Below, piece after piece: positions 41,290 to 50,883 of a stretch of DNA of 64,000 nucleotides. The stretch comes from a virus. The notes under the pieces were generated by a model. It did no database searches, had not been told where the DNA came from, and saw nothing but the letters and a program-made list of their open reading frames with translations. The stretch spans positions 1 through 64,000 of IMG/VR virus record IMGVR_UViG_3300026484_000402; one strand, written 5' to 3'. The position numbers and the translations under genes are program-made. How positions within the stretch are numbered: position 1 is the stretch's first letter; every line of letters begins with the position of its first letter.

Positions 41290-42525
41290 ATGTTAAACAA
41301 TTTTAATTCTCTAATTTCTGATTCGTTTAAAAAAGCTGTTTTAAATACAGCTAGAAAAGAAGTGAATAATATTGTAGATACTTCAGTTATGACTGATGAG
41401 CAGAAAGAAGCAATAGAAACTTTTTTTGTTCAACCATTATTTTGGTCTAAATTATATTTTTTTGCAGGGATTTATTTTCAATTCAATGAAACTGATATTA
41501 CATCAGTTATTATGAATCCAAATATTTCAGATGATGATAAAAAATATTTTCTTAACACTTTGTTGCTTAAACTAGGAATAGATAGTACGGGCGACATAAA
41601 TAAAGACGCCCAACTTATTTTAAATAAACTTTTTTATACAAATGAAATAAAGACTTCTAAAGTGTCATCATTACTTGAGCATAATGAAATAAAAGCAATA
41701 CAATTTAATCCAAACCTAATTCATTTTTGTAATGAATTATCACAATATGCTTATGATAATTTTAAAGATTTGTATCTAGCTGAAAATTTGAAAAGTTTAT
41801 TTTATATATCTGAAATAGCAGATAAAACTGTGTCTTTTGATAAAATTAACGAATATTTTAACACCAAACAATCTACATATCACCGTAATTCAGTTGCAAT
41901 ATACACCAGTGATGCAACTATAGTTAAAAACTCCCAAAATATTTATGTTCCAGAAGGTGATATCAAAACAGTGTCTATTGATGGTATGTTTTTTGATATT
42001 AAGATTTTAGCCGACAATAAGGAAAATGTAAAAGTAAGTTTTGCTAAAAATAATTTTATAGGGAATGAAAAAAAAGAATATTTATTAACATTGATAGGCC
42101 CGGTAAATGTAACTATAGAGTTATATGGTAGTGAGATTTCTAATGATATTATCTCTGAAATTAATTCAACATTTAAAGAATATGATTGTAAAGTAATGGC
42201 TCCATTTAAAATAGAGGCTGAAATAACAGTAAACAATGAGAATAATTTAAATAAATTATATGAATTAACTAATTTTAAAGATTATGATTATTTTTTTGAA
42301 AAAATAAAAACATATGCTAATGAATTGATTTTAAATAATAATATGATTGCGGATTATGTCGCTAATATTTTTCTAAACCCTTTTGTGTTTAAATCGATTA
42401 GCTTTAATTATTTAGGAATTCCATTTAATGAAACTAAAATAACATCCAATATGAACAAAGATAATTGTTTAATTAAAATTGCTAAAATAATAGTTAGGGA
42501 AACAGGCAATGTTTACTCCTTTTAG
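41290..42525 (+). CDS. Hypothetical virion protein, 411 aa
   Basis: Unrecognised. It is helical at first (FKKAVLNTARKEVNNIVD) and then mixed alpha/beta. The ending region with a repeated beta pattern could be baseplate-like (compare wedge proteins), but no motif proves it. Starts one base after the preceding stop and overlaps the next gene by 17 bases, so it is part of the tail gene block before the tape measure candidate. Confidence 0.45.
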   Translation: MLNNFNSLISDSFKKAVLNTARKEVNNIVDTSVMTDEQKEAIETFFVQPLFWSKLYFFAGIYFQFNETDITSVIMNPNISDDDKKYFLNTLLLKLGIDSTGDINKDAQLILNKLFYTNEIKTSKVSSLLEHNEIKAIQFNPNLIHFCNELSQYAYDNFKDLYLAENLKSLFYISEIADKTVSFDKINEYFNTKQSTYHRNSVAIYTSDATIVKNSQNIYVPEGDIKTVSIDGMFFDIKILADNKENVKVSFAKNNFIGNEKKEYLLTLIGPVNVTIELYGSEISNDIISEINSTFKEYDCKVMAPFKIEAEITVNNENNLNKLYELTNFKDYDYFFEKIKTYANELILNNNMIADYVANIFLNPFVFKSISFNYLGIPFNETKITSNMNKDNCLIKIAKIIVRETGNVYSF

Positions 42526-43216
42526 TGTTGTATACGGCAGTTATTCTGATAATATAGAAAAAGATAACGATATTTTAAAAATAATATCATTGTATAATTC
42601 ACTTACAGAAATACAATATATAAATTATATAAATAATGATTTTTTTATTCTTCCTACATATATAGAGGATATAGATGATGAAAACTTTACTCTGAAAGAC
42701 GCTTTTGGAAAACAAATAAATTCAATCGTTGGATATATTAATGATGATAACGCTTTAATTAATATTAATATCACATTTCCAGCTTCCAAAAATGATTATA
42801 TTGATTTTTATAATTTAAAAGGTTTTATTGTTTACGTTAAAATACCCAATGAAAAACAACTAAAAATAACACCTATTTTTAAAAACAAAAACCAATATTC
42901 TATATTTGATAAAGTTTTGCTTAACAGAGCTGAATTGTTTTTAAATTATTTATTTGGATGCACTTATTCAACATTGAATGATAAAGTTACTGAAATAGGT
43001 GACGGTTATGTCAAAATAGGGGAAACAACTTTTAATGTTGATAATGAATTAATATGTGTAAAAGTTGATGATGTTGTTAAAAAAGGCGATTTAATTGAAA
43101 AAAATTTCTCATTCACAAAGCAAAAAGGAATTATAGTTTTATCATATAAAAAAGATTTTACTTTTCCAATAGATATGGTACTACCTTTTGAAAAAATAAA
43201 AATCATTAAGGAATAA
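42509..43216 (+). CDS. Hypothetical virion protein, 235 aa
   Basis: Beta-rich protein without recognised domain. The last third (KIGETTFNVDNELICVKVDDVVKKGDLIEKNF) looks like a small beta-barrel. Overlaps the previous gene and lies two bases before the 1162-aa gene, so co-assembly in the tail is likely. Confidence 0.45.
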   Translation: MFTPFSVVYGSYSDNIEKDNDILKIISLYNSLTEIQYINYINNDFFILPTYIEDIDDENFTLKDAFGKQINSIVGYINDDNALININITFPASKNDYIDFYNLKGFIVYVKIPNEKQLKITPIFKNKNQYSIFDKVLLNRAELFLNYLFGCTYSTLNDKVTEIGDGYVKIGETTFNVDNELICVKVDDVVKKGDLIEKNFSFTKQKGIIVLSYKKDFTFPIDMVLPFEKIKIIKE

Positions 43217-43218
43217 TA

Positions 43219-46200
43219 ATGTATTCTCCGTTTGCGTATGACCCATATGAAACTACAGGAAGTTCTTACTATTCTCCTTTATCAGGCTATTTAGCTGCCC
43301 CTCATATATTTAATCCTTCCACATATGGACAATATGCCCCAGATACTATGGCTATGATGAGAACTCCTTACGGAGGGGCCTTTCAGACTCCTATGTCTAA
43401 TAATTATTATGCCGCTATGATTGCTCATCCATTTAAATCGTTCTTGACCTATAAAGTGCCTCTCTATATGGCTCCTGCTGGCTTAAATCCAGTTTTATTT
43501 GACACTTATGCTAACGAAGCTAAAGCTCAAGGGACAATTGGAACAGCAGGGTTTGTAGCAGGTAGCGGAATGTCGTTGGCTTTAGGCGCTGTAGGAGCTT
43601 CTTTTGCGGGTCCTATTGGTGGTATTGCCGGTTCTTTATTAGGAGAAGCACTTGGAAATACTATAATGGCTCCTCTTAATACTGCTGCCGGAAGAATTAT
43701 ACAAACGCATGAAGCAGCTAATTTGCTTAATGTAGCAGGGGCAGGAAAATATGGTTTTGGAATAAGTATGGGACAAGCAACTAAATTATATAAAGACTTT
43801 ACTGCCTCCGCCGTTGAACATCCTAGATTCTCACCAGAAGAACAACAATTAGCATTCAATGAATTAGCAAGAAATTCAATGATAGATGATAGCGGTGATT
43901 TTGGTGAGGTGGAAATGAATATTAAAAAAATGAAAAATGTTGTTGAGAAATTAAGAGATTTATTTAATGGAAGTATAAAGCAAACCATTCAAGCATTAAG
44001 GCAATTAAATTTATCAGGAATAAGTTCTGAAGATTTTGTTCATGTTACAGCAGCTGCAGGAGTTGCTGCAGCAAACAAAGGTCAAACCACAGCTGATTAT
44101 ATTAATAATACAGTAAACACTGCTCAAATAACATCTAATCAGACAGGTTTTTCAAAAGGAACAATGTTTGAAGTTAAAACAATGTTTGACTCAACTACAG
44201 ATATTGTTGGAAATGCTGTAAAACAGTTTTACAAAAAAGGATTATCAAACAAAGATAGAGTAGAAAAATTTCAACAAGATTTTATAAGAAGTATGTCGGC
44301 GTTAGGAATGAATGGAAATGTTTTATTGGCAAATAAAGCAATGTCTCCTCAACAATATGTTCTAACTGCGTTAGAAGCTGGTATACAGAAATACAATAAA
44401 GATGTTGGAGAACATTTAACATTAAGGGACGTAATTAATAATAAGCAACTTCAAGAAAAAATTATGAATAGATATGGAGTTAAAGAACTTCAGAAATTAG
44501 AACAGCAATATAATGGAGACTACAATAAAATATTTAATTATTTAGCAAACAAAGATAGTAGTTATTATTATGATGTATTGGATTTTCGTCGAACAGCTAA
44601 TGATGTAAAAAGAATAGACAGTAAAAAGGTCTTAAATCTTATAAGTAGTTATTTGCCCAATATGAGTAGTAAATTAAAAGATTTATTAGTTCATAAAAAA
44701 CTTGGAATGTTAAATCCGGAAGAGTATGACTCTACATTAAAATTGTTAGATATATATAACAATAATCCAGATTTGTTTGAAAAAATATTTAAAACAAGTG
44801 AACAAAGAACAGAAAAAGCTATAGCAAAAGATAGATGGCAAAGATTAAAAGCTGAAAATAGTTTTCAAGCAGTCTTTAGAAGAGTGAAATACAATTTTCA
44901 AAAAAGTATGGCAACTTTAGTTTCATGGATGCCTGGATTTGGTGAAGATGAAACATTCAAACCATTAAACACAAAAGTGGCGCAAGGAAAAATAGGTAAA
45001 TATTATAACGCATTGAATAAACTAGGTTCGGTAAAACTAGATGATATGTTAGTGCGTGGATATTTTCCTTCTTCTTTTGAAGGGAATGTGTTTAGCGCTT
45101 TAAGAAGAACGTTTGTTGGAAGTGAAGATGAAAGAGATGTAAGTAATAGAATGCAAGATTTATTAGGGGGACAATGGTTTTCTTACAATAAAGAGGACTT
45201 TCCGCATATATGGGCGGCTGCTAAACATAGAAGAAGAGCAATGGAACATATGTATCGTACTATCGATTCATGGTCTAAAGGAGATGAAGAAGCAACTTCC
45301 GTGTTGGCTGCATACTTTTCAAAGAAAAGAACAGAAGACGAAACGAATTCGGCTGTTACCAATATTGGAGCGACTGATGAATTTAAAAATTATTTTAAAA
45401 AATTAACACAGACAATAACAGAAATAAATAACGCTATTAAAGAGGCTAAAGCAAAAATAGGCGCATCACAATTTGAAGCTATGAATAGTGACGATGTTAG
45501 AGAAGGATTGCTTAAAAAATTAAACTTTAACGGTTCTTATGAAGAGATGATAGAAAAAGCGCACAGTGACAACAATTTAAAAAGTAAAATAATAAAAACA
45601 TATGAAAAAGCAGGATTAGACCAAAAACAAGCTAATGCGTTATTTGAATATGAATTTAATAGAGCAAAAAAACAAAAAACAATAAACGAAATGAAAACTA
45701 TATATACAGCTGATGAAGCGGGTATAGTTGGAGTTTTAAGGCAAATGGGATACAAGGGGGATATAAAATATGATGATATTAAAGACATATCTGAAGCATT
45801 ATCAGAAAACGCTATTTTTAGGAAAAAATTTACAGAATCTTTAATGAAAAGTAATCATATAAGCAAAGAAGCAGCTACCAAAGTAGTTAACTATTTAACT
45901 AAATACGGAGACAAAGACGCAAATATTAGAGCAGATGTGTTGTCATTTAATCAGATATCTCAAGAAGATTATATGGAAGTATTTAAGAAAGATAATATTG
46001 TTTCTAATATGTTTAAAAAGGGAGCGGCAATAGAGACGCTAAAAGCCATGCAAGCATATAAAAATAATTTTGAAGATTTTTATAAAGATATAAAATTCCT
46101 ACAAGAAAATGAAGAATTTAATGATTATTATGGAAGCAGCGAAAACTCTAAAAAAATAATGAATTTTATGATGTCAAGAGGACATTTTAACAATAAAGAA

Positions 46201-46707
46201 CAACTAGACGCAATAACTAAAGTATATACTTCTTTGAGAGATTATTTTGATAAGCATGGTAAATTAGATTTTAATGGACGTACCTATATGTCTTTTAAAG
46301 AATTTGTTGCAGATGAGCCTATGTTTAAATTATATACTAAAAAAATATTAAGTGCTGGATTTGCTTCTCAATTAAGTAAAAAACTTGGAATAGATGCTTA
46401 TGAGAATCCAGAAGATATTATGAAGTTAATAAAAGGCGCTTTTAAATATGATGAACAAACTGGTAAATTTACGCTTAAAAGCAAAGAAGAACTAGATAAA
46501 AATTTTAAAGATTTGCCGGCATTGTTAAAAAAATTGCACCTTGGAGAATCGTATGCTGATTTGGGAAGAATAGAAAGCCAATTAAATGGGGACAACAGTC
46601 TAAAACAGACAAATTCTTGGCTACAATCTATCTATAGAGTATTAGAAGAAATTAAAAATGGAGATGAAAAAAACTCAAAAATTAAAAATGATAATATAAA
46701 ACATTAA
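43219..46707 (+). CDS. Tape measure candidate, 1162 aa
   Basis: The longest rightward protein. The N-terminal 70 residues are Tyr/Pro-rich. Residues 100-160 form a long glycine-zipper hydrophobic region (LALGAVGASFAGPIGGIAGS), followed by about 950 residues of helical, coiled-coil-like sequence, as in tape measure proteins that set tail length and can insert in membranes. A frameshifted tail assembly chaperone, the usual tape measure partner, lies 0.3 kb downstream. An internal ejection protein is the alternative. Confidence 0.5.
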   Translation: MYSPFAYDPYETTGSSYYSPLSGYLAAPHIFNPSTYGQYAPDTMAMMRTPYGGAFQTPMSNNYYAAMIAHPFKSFLTYKVPLYMAPAGLNPVLFDTYANEAKAQGTIGTAGFVAGSGMSLALGAVGASFAGPIGGIAGSLLGEALGNTIMAPLNTAAGRIIQTHEAANLLNVAGAGKYGFGISMGQATKLYKDFTASAVEHPRFSPEEQQLAFNELARNSMIDDSGDFGEVEMNIKKMKNVVEKLRDLFNGSIKQTIQALRQLNLSGISSEDFVHVTAAAGVAAANKGQTTADYINNTVNTAQITSNQTGFSKGTMFEVKTMFDSTTDIVGNAVKQFYKKGLSNKDRVEKFQQDFIRSMSALGMNGNVLLANKAMSPQQYVLTALEAGIQKYNKDVGEHLTLRDVINNKQLQEKIMNRYGVKELQKLEQQYNGDYNKIFNYLANKDSSYYYDVLDFRRTANDVKRIDSKKVLNLISSYLPNMSSKLKDLLVHKKLGMLNPEEYDSTLKLLDIYNNNPDLFEKIFKTSEQRTEKAIAKDRWQRLKAENSFQAVFRRVKYNFQKSMATLVSWMPGFGEDETFKPLNTKVAQGKIGKYYNALNKLGSVKLDDMLVRGYFPSSFEGNVFSALRRTFVGSEDERDVSNRMQDLLGGQWFSYNKEDFPHIWAAAKHRRRAMEHMYRTIDSWSKGDEEATSVLAAYFSKKRTEDETNSAVTNIGATDEFKNYFKKLTQTITEINNAIKEAKAKIGASQFEAMNSDDVREGLLKKLNFNGSYEEMIEKAHSDNNLKSKIIKTYEKAGLDQKQANALFEYEFNRAKKQKTINEMKTIYTADEAGIVGVLRQMGYKGDIKYDDIKDISEALSENAIFRKKFTESLMKSNHISKEAATKVVNYLTKYGDKDANIRADVLSFNQISQEDYMEVFKKDNIVSNMFKKGAAIETLKAMQAYKNNFEDFYKDIKFLQENEEFNDYYGSSENSKKIMNFMMSRGHFNNKEQLDAITKVYTSLRDYFDKHGKLDFNGRTYMSFKEFVADEPMFKLYTKKILSAGFASQLSKKLGIDAYENPEDIMKLIKGAFKYDEQTGKFTLKSKEELDKNFKDLPALLKKLHLGESYADLGRIESQLNGDNSLKQTNSWLQSIYRVLEEIKNGDEKNSKIKNDNIKH

Positions 46708-46733
46708 TTTTGCTTTTTTTATTGAATTTTTGG

Positions 46734-46739
46734 TAAAAT
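46734..46739 (+). promoter_or_regulatory. Candidate promoter of the GroES-tail chaperone group
   Basis: TAAAAT lies 20 bases before the GroES-like start, preceded by TTTTTGG. A CTTTTTTT run at about 46712 is complementary to the AAAAAAAG before the start codon. Confidence 0.3.
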
Positions 46740-46758
46740 ACAGAAAAAAAGGAATTGT

Positions 46759-47016
46759 ATGATTGTTCCTATGTATGACAATATATGTTGTAAAAGAATA
46801 GGTGACGACAAGAAAACTGCGTCAGGAGTAATAAGAGGAATTTCAAAAGAAAAACCGTTAATTGTAAAAGTTATATCCGTAGGCGATGAAATAAAAGAAG
46901 TGCAGCCTGATGATATTCTTTTAATAAATAAATACTCCGGAGTTGAAATGGAGATAGAGAAAGAATTACTGCTTTTTATAAAACCAACAGATATATTAGC
47001 AAAAATAAAAGGATAA
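46759..47016 (+). CDS. groES: GroES-like co-chaperonin (Cpn10)
   Basis: 85 residues aligning along the whole of GroES: IVPMYDNICCKRIG (KPLHDRVVVKR), a mobile loop KKTASGVIRG, IVKVISVGD, VQPDDILLINKYSGVEMEIEKELLLFIKPTDILAKI (VGDRVLFGKYAGTEVKI...ILREDDILAVI). It caps the chaperonin ring. Encoded 27 kb from the GroEL-like gene, inside the tail block, so it may adapt either phage or host chaperonin to tail proteins. AAAGGAATTGT precedes the ATG. Confidence 0.85.
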   Translation: MIVPMYDNICCKRIGDDKKTASGVIRGISKEKPLIVKVISVGDEIKEVQPDDILLINKYSGVEMEIEKELLLFIKPTDILAKIKG

Positions 47017-47019
47017 AAA

Positions 47020-47598
47020 ATGGCATTAGATTTAGAACAATTGGCAGAAGAATCAACTGAGACAACAGAAACACCAAAAAACAATGAACATTCTGAAAAC
47101 GTTAAAGAAAAAACAAAAGAAAAAAAATCTATTTTTGATGAGGCGTCTCAAATATTGGAATTACCTTTTGAGGTTGCTATGCAAAATCTAAAAGTTAGTG
47201 AAGAGGATATACTAGAAGCGGGAAAACAGTTGTTTATTAATGGTAATTTCGAATATAAGTTAAAACTACCTTTTGGAATGGAAGTGATTCTAAAAAGTAA
47301 AAAAGCCCTTGATGAAGTAGATTACTATACCTTTCTGTATGATGCAATGCAAAAAGAACTAAGCATGGAAGAATTTAGATATATGTTAAACATAAGAAAC
47401 CTTGCTCACTGTATTGTTAAGCTTGGAGATAAAGATATGTCTAAGATGACTTTTGATGAAAAGGTTGATTATTTACTATCATTACCATCACCATTGATAG
47501 CTTCAATTTTAAATCAGACCCAAAAATTTTGGAGTTTAATGTTGTTAATGATGCATAAAGATTTTGTGGGTTTTTTAATGGAAAAAGAGGGGCAGTAA
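47020..47598 (+). CDS. Tail assembly chaperone, short product
   Basis: 192 residues. A disordered acidic N-terminus is followed by a helical domain ending KVDYLLSLPSPLIASILNQTQKFWSLML, which resembles the LP-x-L pattern of tape-measure chaperones. The frame ends at 47598 with a -1 slippery site just upstream, so a longer product is expected. It binds the tape measure during tail assembly. Follows the GroES-like gene by three bases. Confidence 0.6.
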   Translation: MALDLEQLAEESTETTETPKNNEHSENVKEKTKEKKSIFDEASQILELPFEVAMQNLKVSEEDILEAGKQLFINGNFEYKLKLPFGMEVILKSKKALDEVDYYTFLYDAMQKELSMEEFRYMLNIRNLAHCIVKLGDKDMSKMTFDEKVDYLLSLPSPLIASILNQTQKFWSLMLLMMHKDFVGFLMEKEGQ

Positions 47599-47843
47599 TA
47601 TACTGGGCGTTAAAGCGTCTAGACAAAATGGATTCCCCTCCAGATGACGCTTTAGAAAATTTGGTTTTTGAGCAGTTAATATATTTGAAAAAATATTCCA
47701 AATTTTTAGAAATTATAATTCCTACACGTTTAATAGAAAAAGCTATAATGTTGCCTAACGTAAAAGAAGAGTTTAGAAAAGATTTAGAAGAACAATCTCA
47801 AGAGAATTTAAAAGAACTGATAAAAGGACTAATAATTGATTAA
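47559..47843 (+). CDS. Tail assembly chaperone, -1 frameshift extension
   Basis: This frame is open from 47559 to 47843. The in-frame ATG at 47628 lacks a Shine-Dalgarno. Reading on from the slip gives N-G-K-R-G-A-V-I-Y-W-A-L-K-R-L-D then DSPPDDALENLVFEQLIYLKK, adding about 88 residues to the first product (total near 274). A gpG/gpGT-type pair by frameshift is standard in tailed phages. Confidence 0.55.
   Translation, partial: RFCGFFNGKRGAVIYWALKRLDKMDSPPDDALENLVFEQLIYLKKYSKFLEIIIPTRLIEKAIMLPNVKEEFRKDLEEQSQENLKELIKGLIID
47571..47577 (+). promoter_or_regulatory. Programmed -1 frameshift site
   Basis: T_TTT_TTA in the phase X_XXY_YYZ (codons GGT TTT TTA), identical to the HIV-1 gag-pol heptamer, lies 19 bases before the zero-frame stop and inside the 40-base window where both frames are open. 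No strong downstream stem was identified by eye. Confidence 0.6.
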
Positions 47844-49683
47844 GTTTGACAGGTACTCTCCGCTGGCAGAAGTTTTTAAAAACGAGTTCAATATTAAACC
47901 TTTTGATGTTCAATATTGTTTTGAAAAACATTTAATATTATATAAAAATAAATATTGGTTTGATACGGTTACTTCATTTATTAATTTTATTAAACCCAAA
48001 ATGGATATTGAATATTTTATAAATGAACACAAGACAATAATATCCCCTCTTGAAACTCTAAGAATGGAAGAATATAAGCAAAACCTAATCAATATAGATA
48101 AGATTATATCTCAAATACCGCATCAGGACAAAGGAAAAAATTACTTAATAGTTACAGAATCAACTTCTATTAACTTCAAAGATAAAACTGTAAAAATACC
48201 AAAATACGGAAGATTGTATTTTGAAAAAAACTTTGCAAACCAAACTACAGGTCTTTTTATTACAAATAAAAACGGTCAGATTTTATTTTATGTTAGAGCT
48301 GCTTCCTTGTTATCTAAACCATTAAATTTTGACTCAACAAAAATAAATAAAATATATTTTGACTACAATATGGATATAAATCAATTCACTAAAGAGGAAG
48401 ACACTATAGTTGTGAAACCAAATCAATTTTTATTACTTGAAGATATTGTTAAAAAAAATAAAAGAATAATAAAATTTTTTATGAGAGGAAAATTAACAGG
48501 AAAATTTTTATTAAAACATCAAGATATTATATGGGCAATGTATAGAAACTCTCCTGTAAATGGCGAATTAATTTACGATTCTATTTTATCAGGAGATTAT
48601 ACGCCTAATGAAATTACCCTAATAAAGAAAATGTTGTATGAGTTAGATATAACTAAATATATACATCCAAAATATTATAATGATTTTAGAAATTTAATTG
48701 TTTCTCTTCAAAGAAAAATTAACGAGAAAAAACAAATATACAAATTAACCAATAAATATATTATAGTTAGAGATTTTAAAACCATTAAAGAAAATAAAGC
48801 AAAATATCTTTTTGACGCTTTTTTTGATTATAAACATATTTCAAAAGATGAAATTTTAGTAAAATCAAAGACGTTAAAATTCAAACAAAAATTAACTCAC
48901 GCCAATATTCCTCAAGTTGCATTTAAAATAATGCAAAAAGTATCTCATACTGAGCTTTTTAATGAAATACGTGAATATGTATCAGAATCTTTTAAAATTC
49001 AATACGGGATGGAAATAGTTTTATTAAAACTTTTAAACAAACACAAACCTTTCTTTTTTGGTAATTTCAATAACACTTTTCATATGGTTGGTAAAAACGG
49101 GACATTAAAAATTATATATGATAAAAAAGTGGAATTAATTAAAGATGTTAAAAATCAAAAACAGTGGGTTAAATTCAACAATTTTAAAAGTTTTTATATT
49201 TATAAAACAGATTTATCCTTTAATTTAAATAGATTACTAGATTTTGTTAAACAAGCAACATATATTAAAAAACCTGTTATTATAGATAATATTTTAAAAT
49301 TAATTATTGCTGGACCAACTTATCATTTGTTTAATATTGATTTTGATTTTCCTTTGTATGTAAAGGAAGGATGGCATTCTAAAAAATTATTTCACTTATT
49401 AAACGCTAACGGGATAATTGACATTCCTTATCATAAAACGTCTTACAGTAATATTCACCCTTTTTATACCGACCATAGATTCGGTGTTTATAAAAATAAA
49501 GAGCTAGAAAAAAAAGCCAAAAGGATATACAGGGAAATAAAAAAAGAAGATATTAAAAATGCACAAATAAATTTTTTGTTACAAAGTATAAAAAATGGCC
49601 CTGAGGAATTTGATAAAAAGAAGTGGAAAGAATCTTTTGAGAAGACCTGGTCTTTTATTTTAGAAGAGGGAATAACGGTTTAA
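47836..49683 (+). CDS. Hypothetical tail-region protein, 615 aa
   Basis: The start is TTG at 47836 after AAAGGAC; it overlaps the preceding stop. It is rich in Lys, Tyr, Phe and Asn, with mixed alpha/beta character and no recognised domain or catalytic motif. It is the last rightward gene and ends with a 29-base tail-to-tail overlap with the zinc-ribbon gene. Virion role from context only. Confidence 0.45.
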   Translation: MIKFDRYSPLAEVFKNEFNIKPFDVQYCFEKHLILYKNKYWFDTVTSFINFIKPKMDIEYFINEHKTIISPLETLRMEEYKQNLINIDKIISQIPHQDKGKNYLIVTESTSINFKDKTVKIPKYGRLYFEKNFANQTTGLFITNKNGQILFYVRAASLLSKPLNFDSTKINKIYFDYNMDINQFTKEEDTIVVKPNQFLLLEDIVKKNKRIIKFFMRGKLTGKFLLKHQDIIWAMYRNSPVNGELIYDSILSGDYTPNEITLIKKMLYELDITKYIHPKYYNDFRNLIVSLQRKINEKKQIYKLTNKYIIVRDFKTIKENKAKYLFDAFFDYKHISKDEILVKSKTLKFKQKLTHANIPQVAFKIMQKVSHTELFNEIREYVSESFKIQYGMEIVLLKLLNKHKPFFFGNFNNTFHMVGKNGTLKIIYDKKVELIKDVKNQKQWVKFNNFKSFYIYKTDLSFNLNRLLDFVKQATYIKKPVIIDNILKLIIAGPTYHLFNIDFDFPLYVKEGWHSKKLFHLLNANGIIDIPYHKTSYSNIHPFYTDHRFGVYKNKELEKKAKRIYREIKKEDIKNAQINFLLQSIKNGPEEFDKKKWKESFEKTWSFILEEGITV

Positions 49684-50443
49684 TTCTAGCATCGTTTGAA
49701 GGAATTATTTGAGCTGTTATTTGTGTTGATGTTCTAACTCCTCCAATAGATGCTTCATTAGCGTTTTTTATTTCAAAAAACTCTCTTGTTGTTAAATCAA
49801 ACATTATACTACCTAATACAAAATCAAGCCTACTAAATGTAGTATATATAGCTAAATTGTAAAAGGTAATACCTTTATCTGTAATTACTTGTTGTGATTG
49901 TGTTTTTATTCTTCTAGCTTTAAAATAAATAGGGATATAATGGTTAATTTGCCCTGTTCCATTACACATTGAACAATTGGTAGATATTCTTTGCCCCAGG
50001 TCATCATCATAGCATTCTGGGCACGGTTGACTTTCCAAATTCTTTACAAATAATGCGCATTCAGTTCCAGAAATCGACCAAAGTCTTTCAAAGTCGAACA
50101 TTAACTTATTTACTATTCCATATAAATCTTTTCTTCCTTTTGGTTCTAATTTAAACGCTGAAGATGTTTCTACAACTTTACCATCTTTTAATAATTCGAA
50201 ATAAAAATCTTTATAAAAGATAAAATCAAATTCAATCATATTTACTTCAACTTCATAAATATCATCATCTTTTTTTATCAAAATATTATTCTTGGATTTA
50301 TCATTAATCAAATCGTATGAATCCATTTCTATTGTTGTGTTTTCAGTTTTCATTTTTAGAACAATGGTGTCGTATTCAGAATCTGTAATTATCTTAAACT
50401 CAAGATTCCCTGCTGTAATTAGTAATATTTTAATATCAATCAT
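49655..50443 (-). CDS. Virion protein with DnaJ-like zinc ribbon, 262 aa
   Basis: Residues 139-165 contain CPEC (C141, C144) and CSMCNGTG (C157, C160), a zinc ribbon of the DnaJ CxxCxxTG kind. A beta-rich N-terminal domain and a C-terminal domain surround it. Proteins of this layout occur in neck/tail blocks of large phages. It is the end of the leftward tail operon and overlaps its neighbours by four (upstream) and 29 (convergent) bases. Confidence 0.5.
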   Translation of the reverse strand: MIDIKILLITAGNLEFKIITDSEYDTIVLKMKTENTTIEMDSYDLINDKSKNNILIKKDDDIYEVEVNMIEFDFIFYKDFYFELLKDGKVVETSSAFKLEPKGRKDLYGIVNKLMFDFERLWSISGTECALFVKNLESQPCPECYDDDLGQRISTNCSMCNGTGQINHYIPIYFKARRIKTQSQQVITDKGITFYNLAIYTTFSRLDFVLGSIMFDLTTREFFEIKNANEASIGGVRTSTQITAQIIPSNDARIKPLFPLLK

Positions 50444-50883
50444 AATGAAATACTTTCATCATTATATTTTATTTCATTATTTGTAATTTCAATGTTGTCT
50501 TTGTTTTCTGGAGAAACAATCACATTATCTCTATAAATTGAAATAGTGCCCTCTATTTTATCTGTTTTATATTTTATATTAGAGATATTAGAAGCTGCAT
50601 TCACAATTAAAGGGGTTTCTGAAATTTTATTATTTAAATCTACAAAAAAACTATTAATTAATTTTATATTTTCATTTAAAATAGGAATTATGTTTTCTAT
50701 CCTGTCTATTTTTTTCAATTCTATTATAGGCATTTCAAATCCTTTTTCTTTTATCTTGTTAATATAATAATTTATTGACAACTCTATATCATCTAACATA
50801 GAATTAACACTGTTTAAACTTAAACTATCTATAGAATTTATTTTTTTAAAAAACACTTTTAATTCAGCTATTATTGATACCAC
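50440..50883 (-). CDS. Hypothetical coiled-coil protein, 147 aa
   Basis: The start is GTG at 50883, overlapping the sigma-like gene by 20 bases. Residues 5-90 are helical with heptads; the C-terminal 50 are beta-rich (GTISIYRDNVIVSPENKDNIEITNNEIKYN). It resembles short fibre or baseplate accessory proteins in layout. Not recognised. Confidence 0.5.
   Translation of the reverse strand: MVSIIAELKVFFKKINSIDSLSLNSVNSMLDDIELSINYYINKIKEKGFEMPIIELKKIDRIENIIPILNENIKLINSFFVDLNNKISETPLIVNAASNISNIKYKTDKIEGTISIYRDNVIVSPENKDNIEITNNEIKYNDESISL

Noticed and set aside
43527-43988. Leftward 153-codon ORF inside the tape measure candidate
   Set aside because: Complement of an Ala/Gly-rich coding stretch; it has no ribosome site and the surrounding genes all run rightward.
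47628-47843. Independent 71-aa gene after the tail assembly chaperone
   Set aside because: Its ATG has no ribosome binding site, and the frame is open upstream to the slippery heptamer, so frameshift extension is the better reading.
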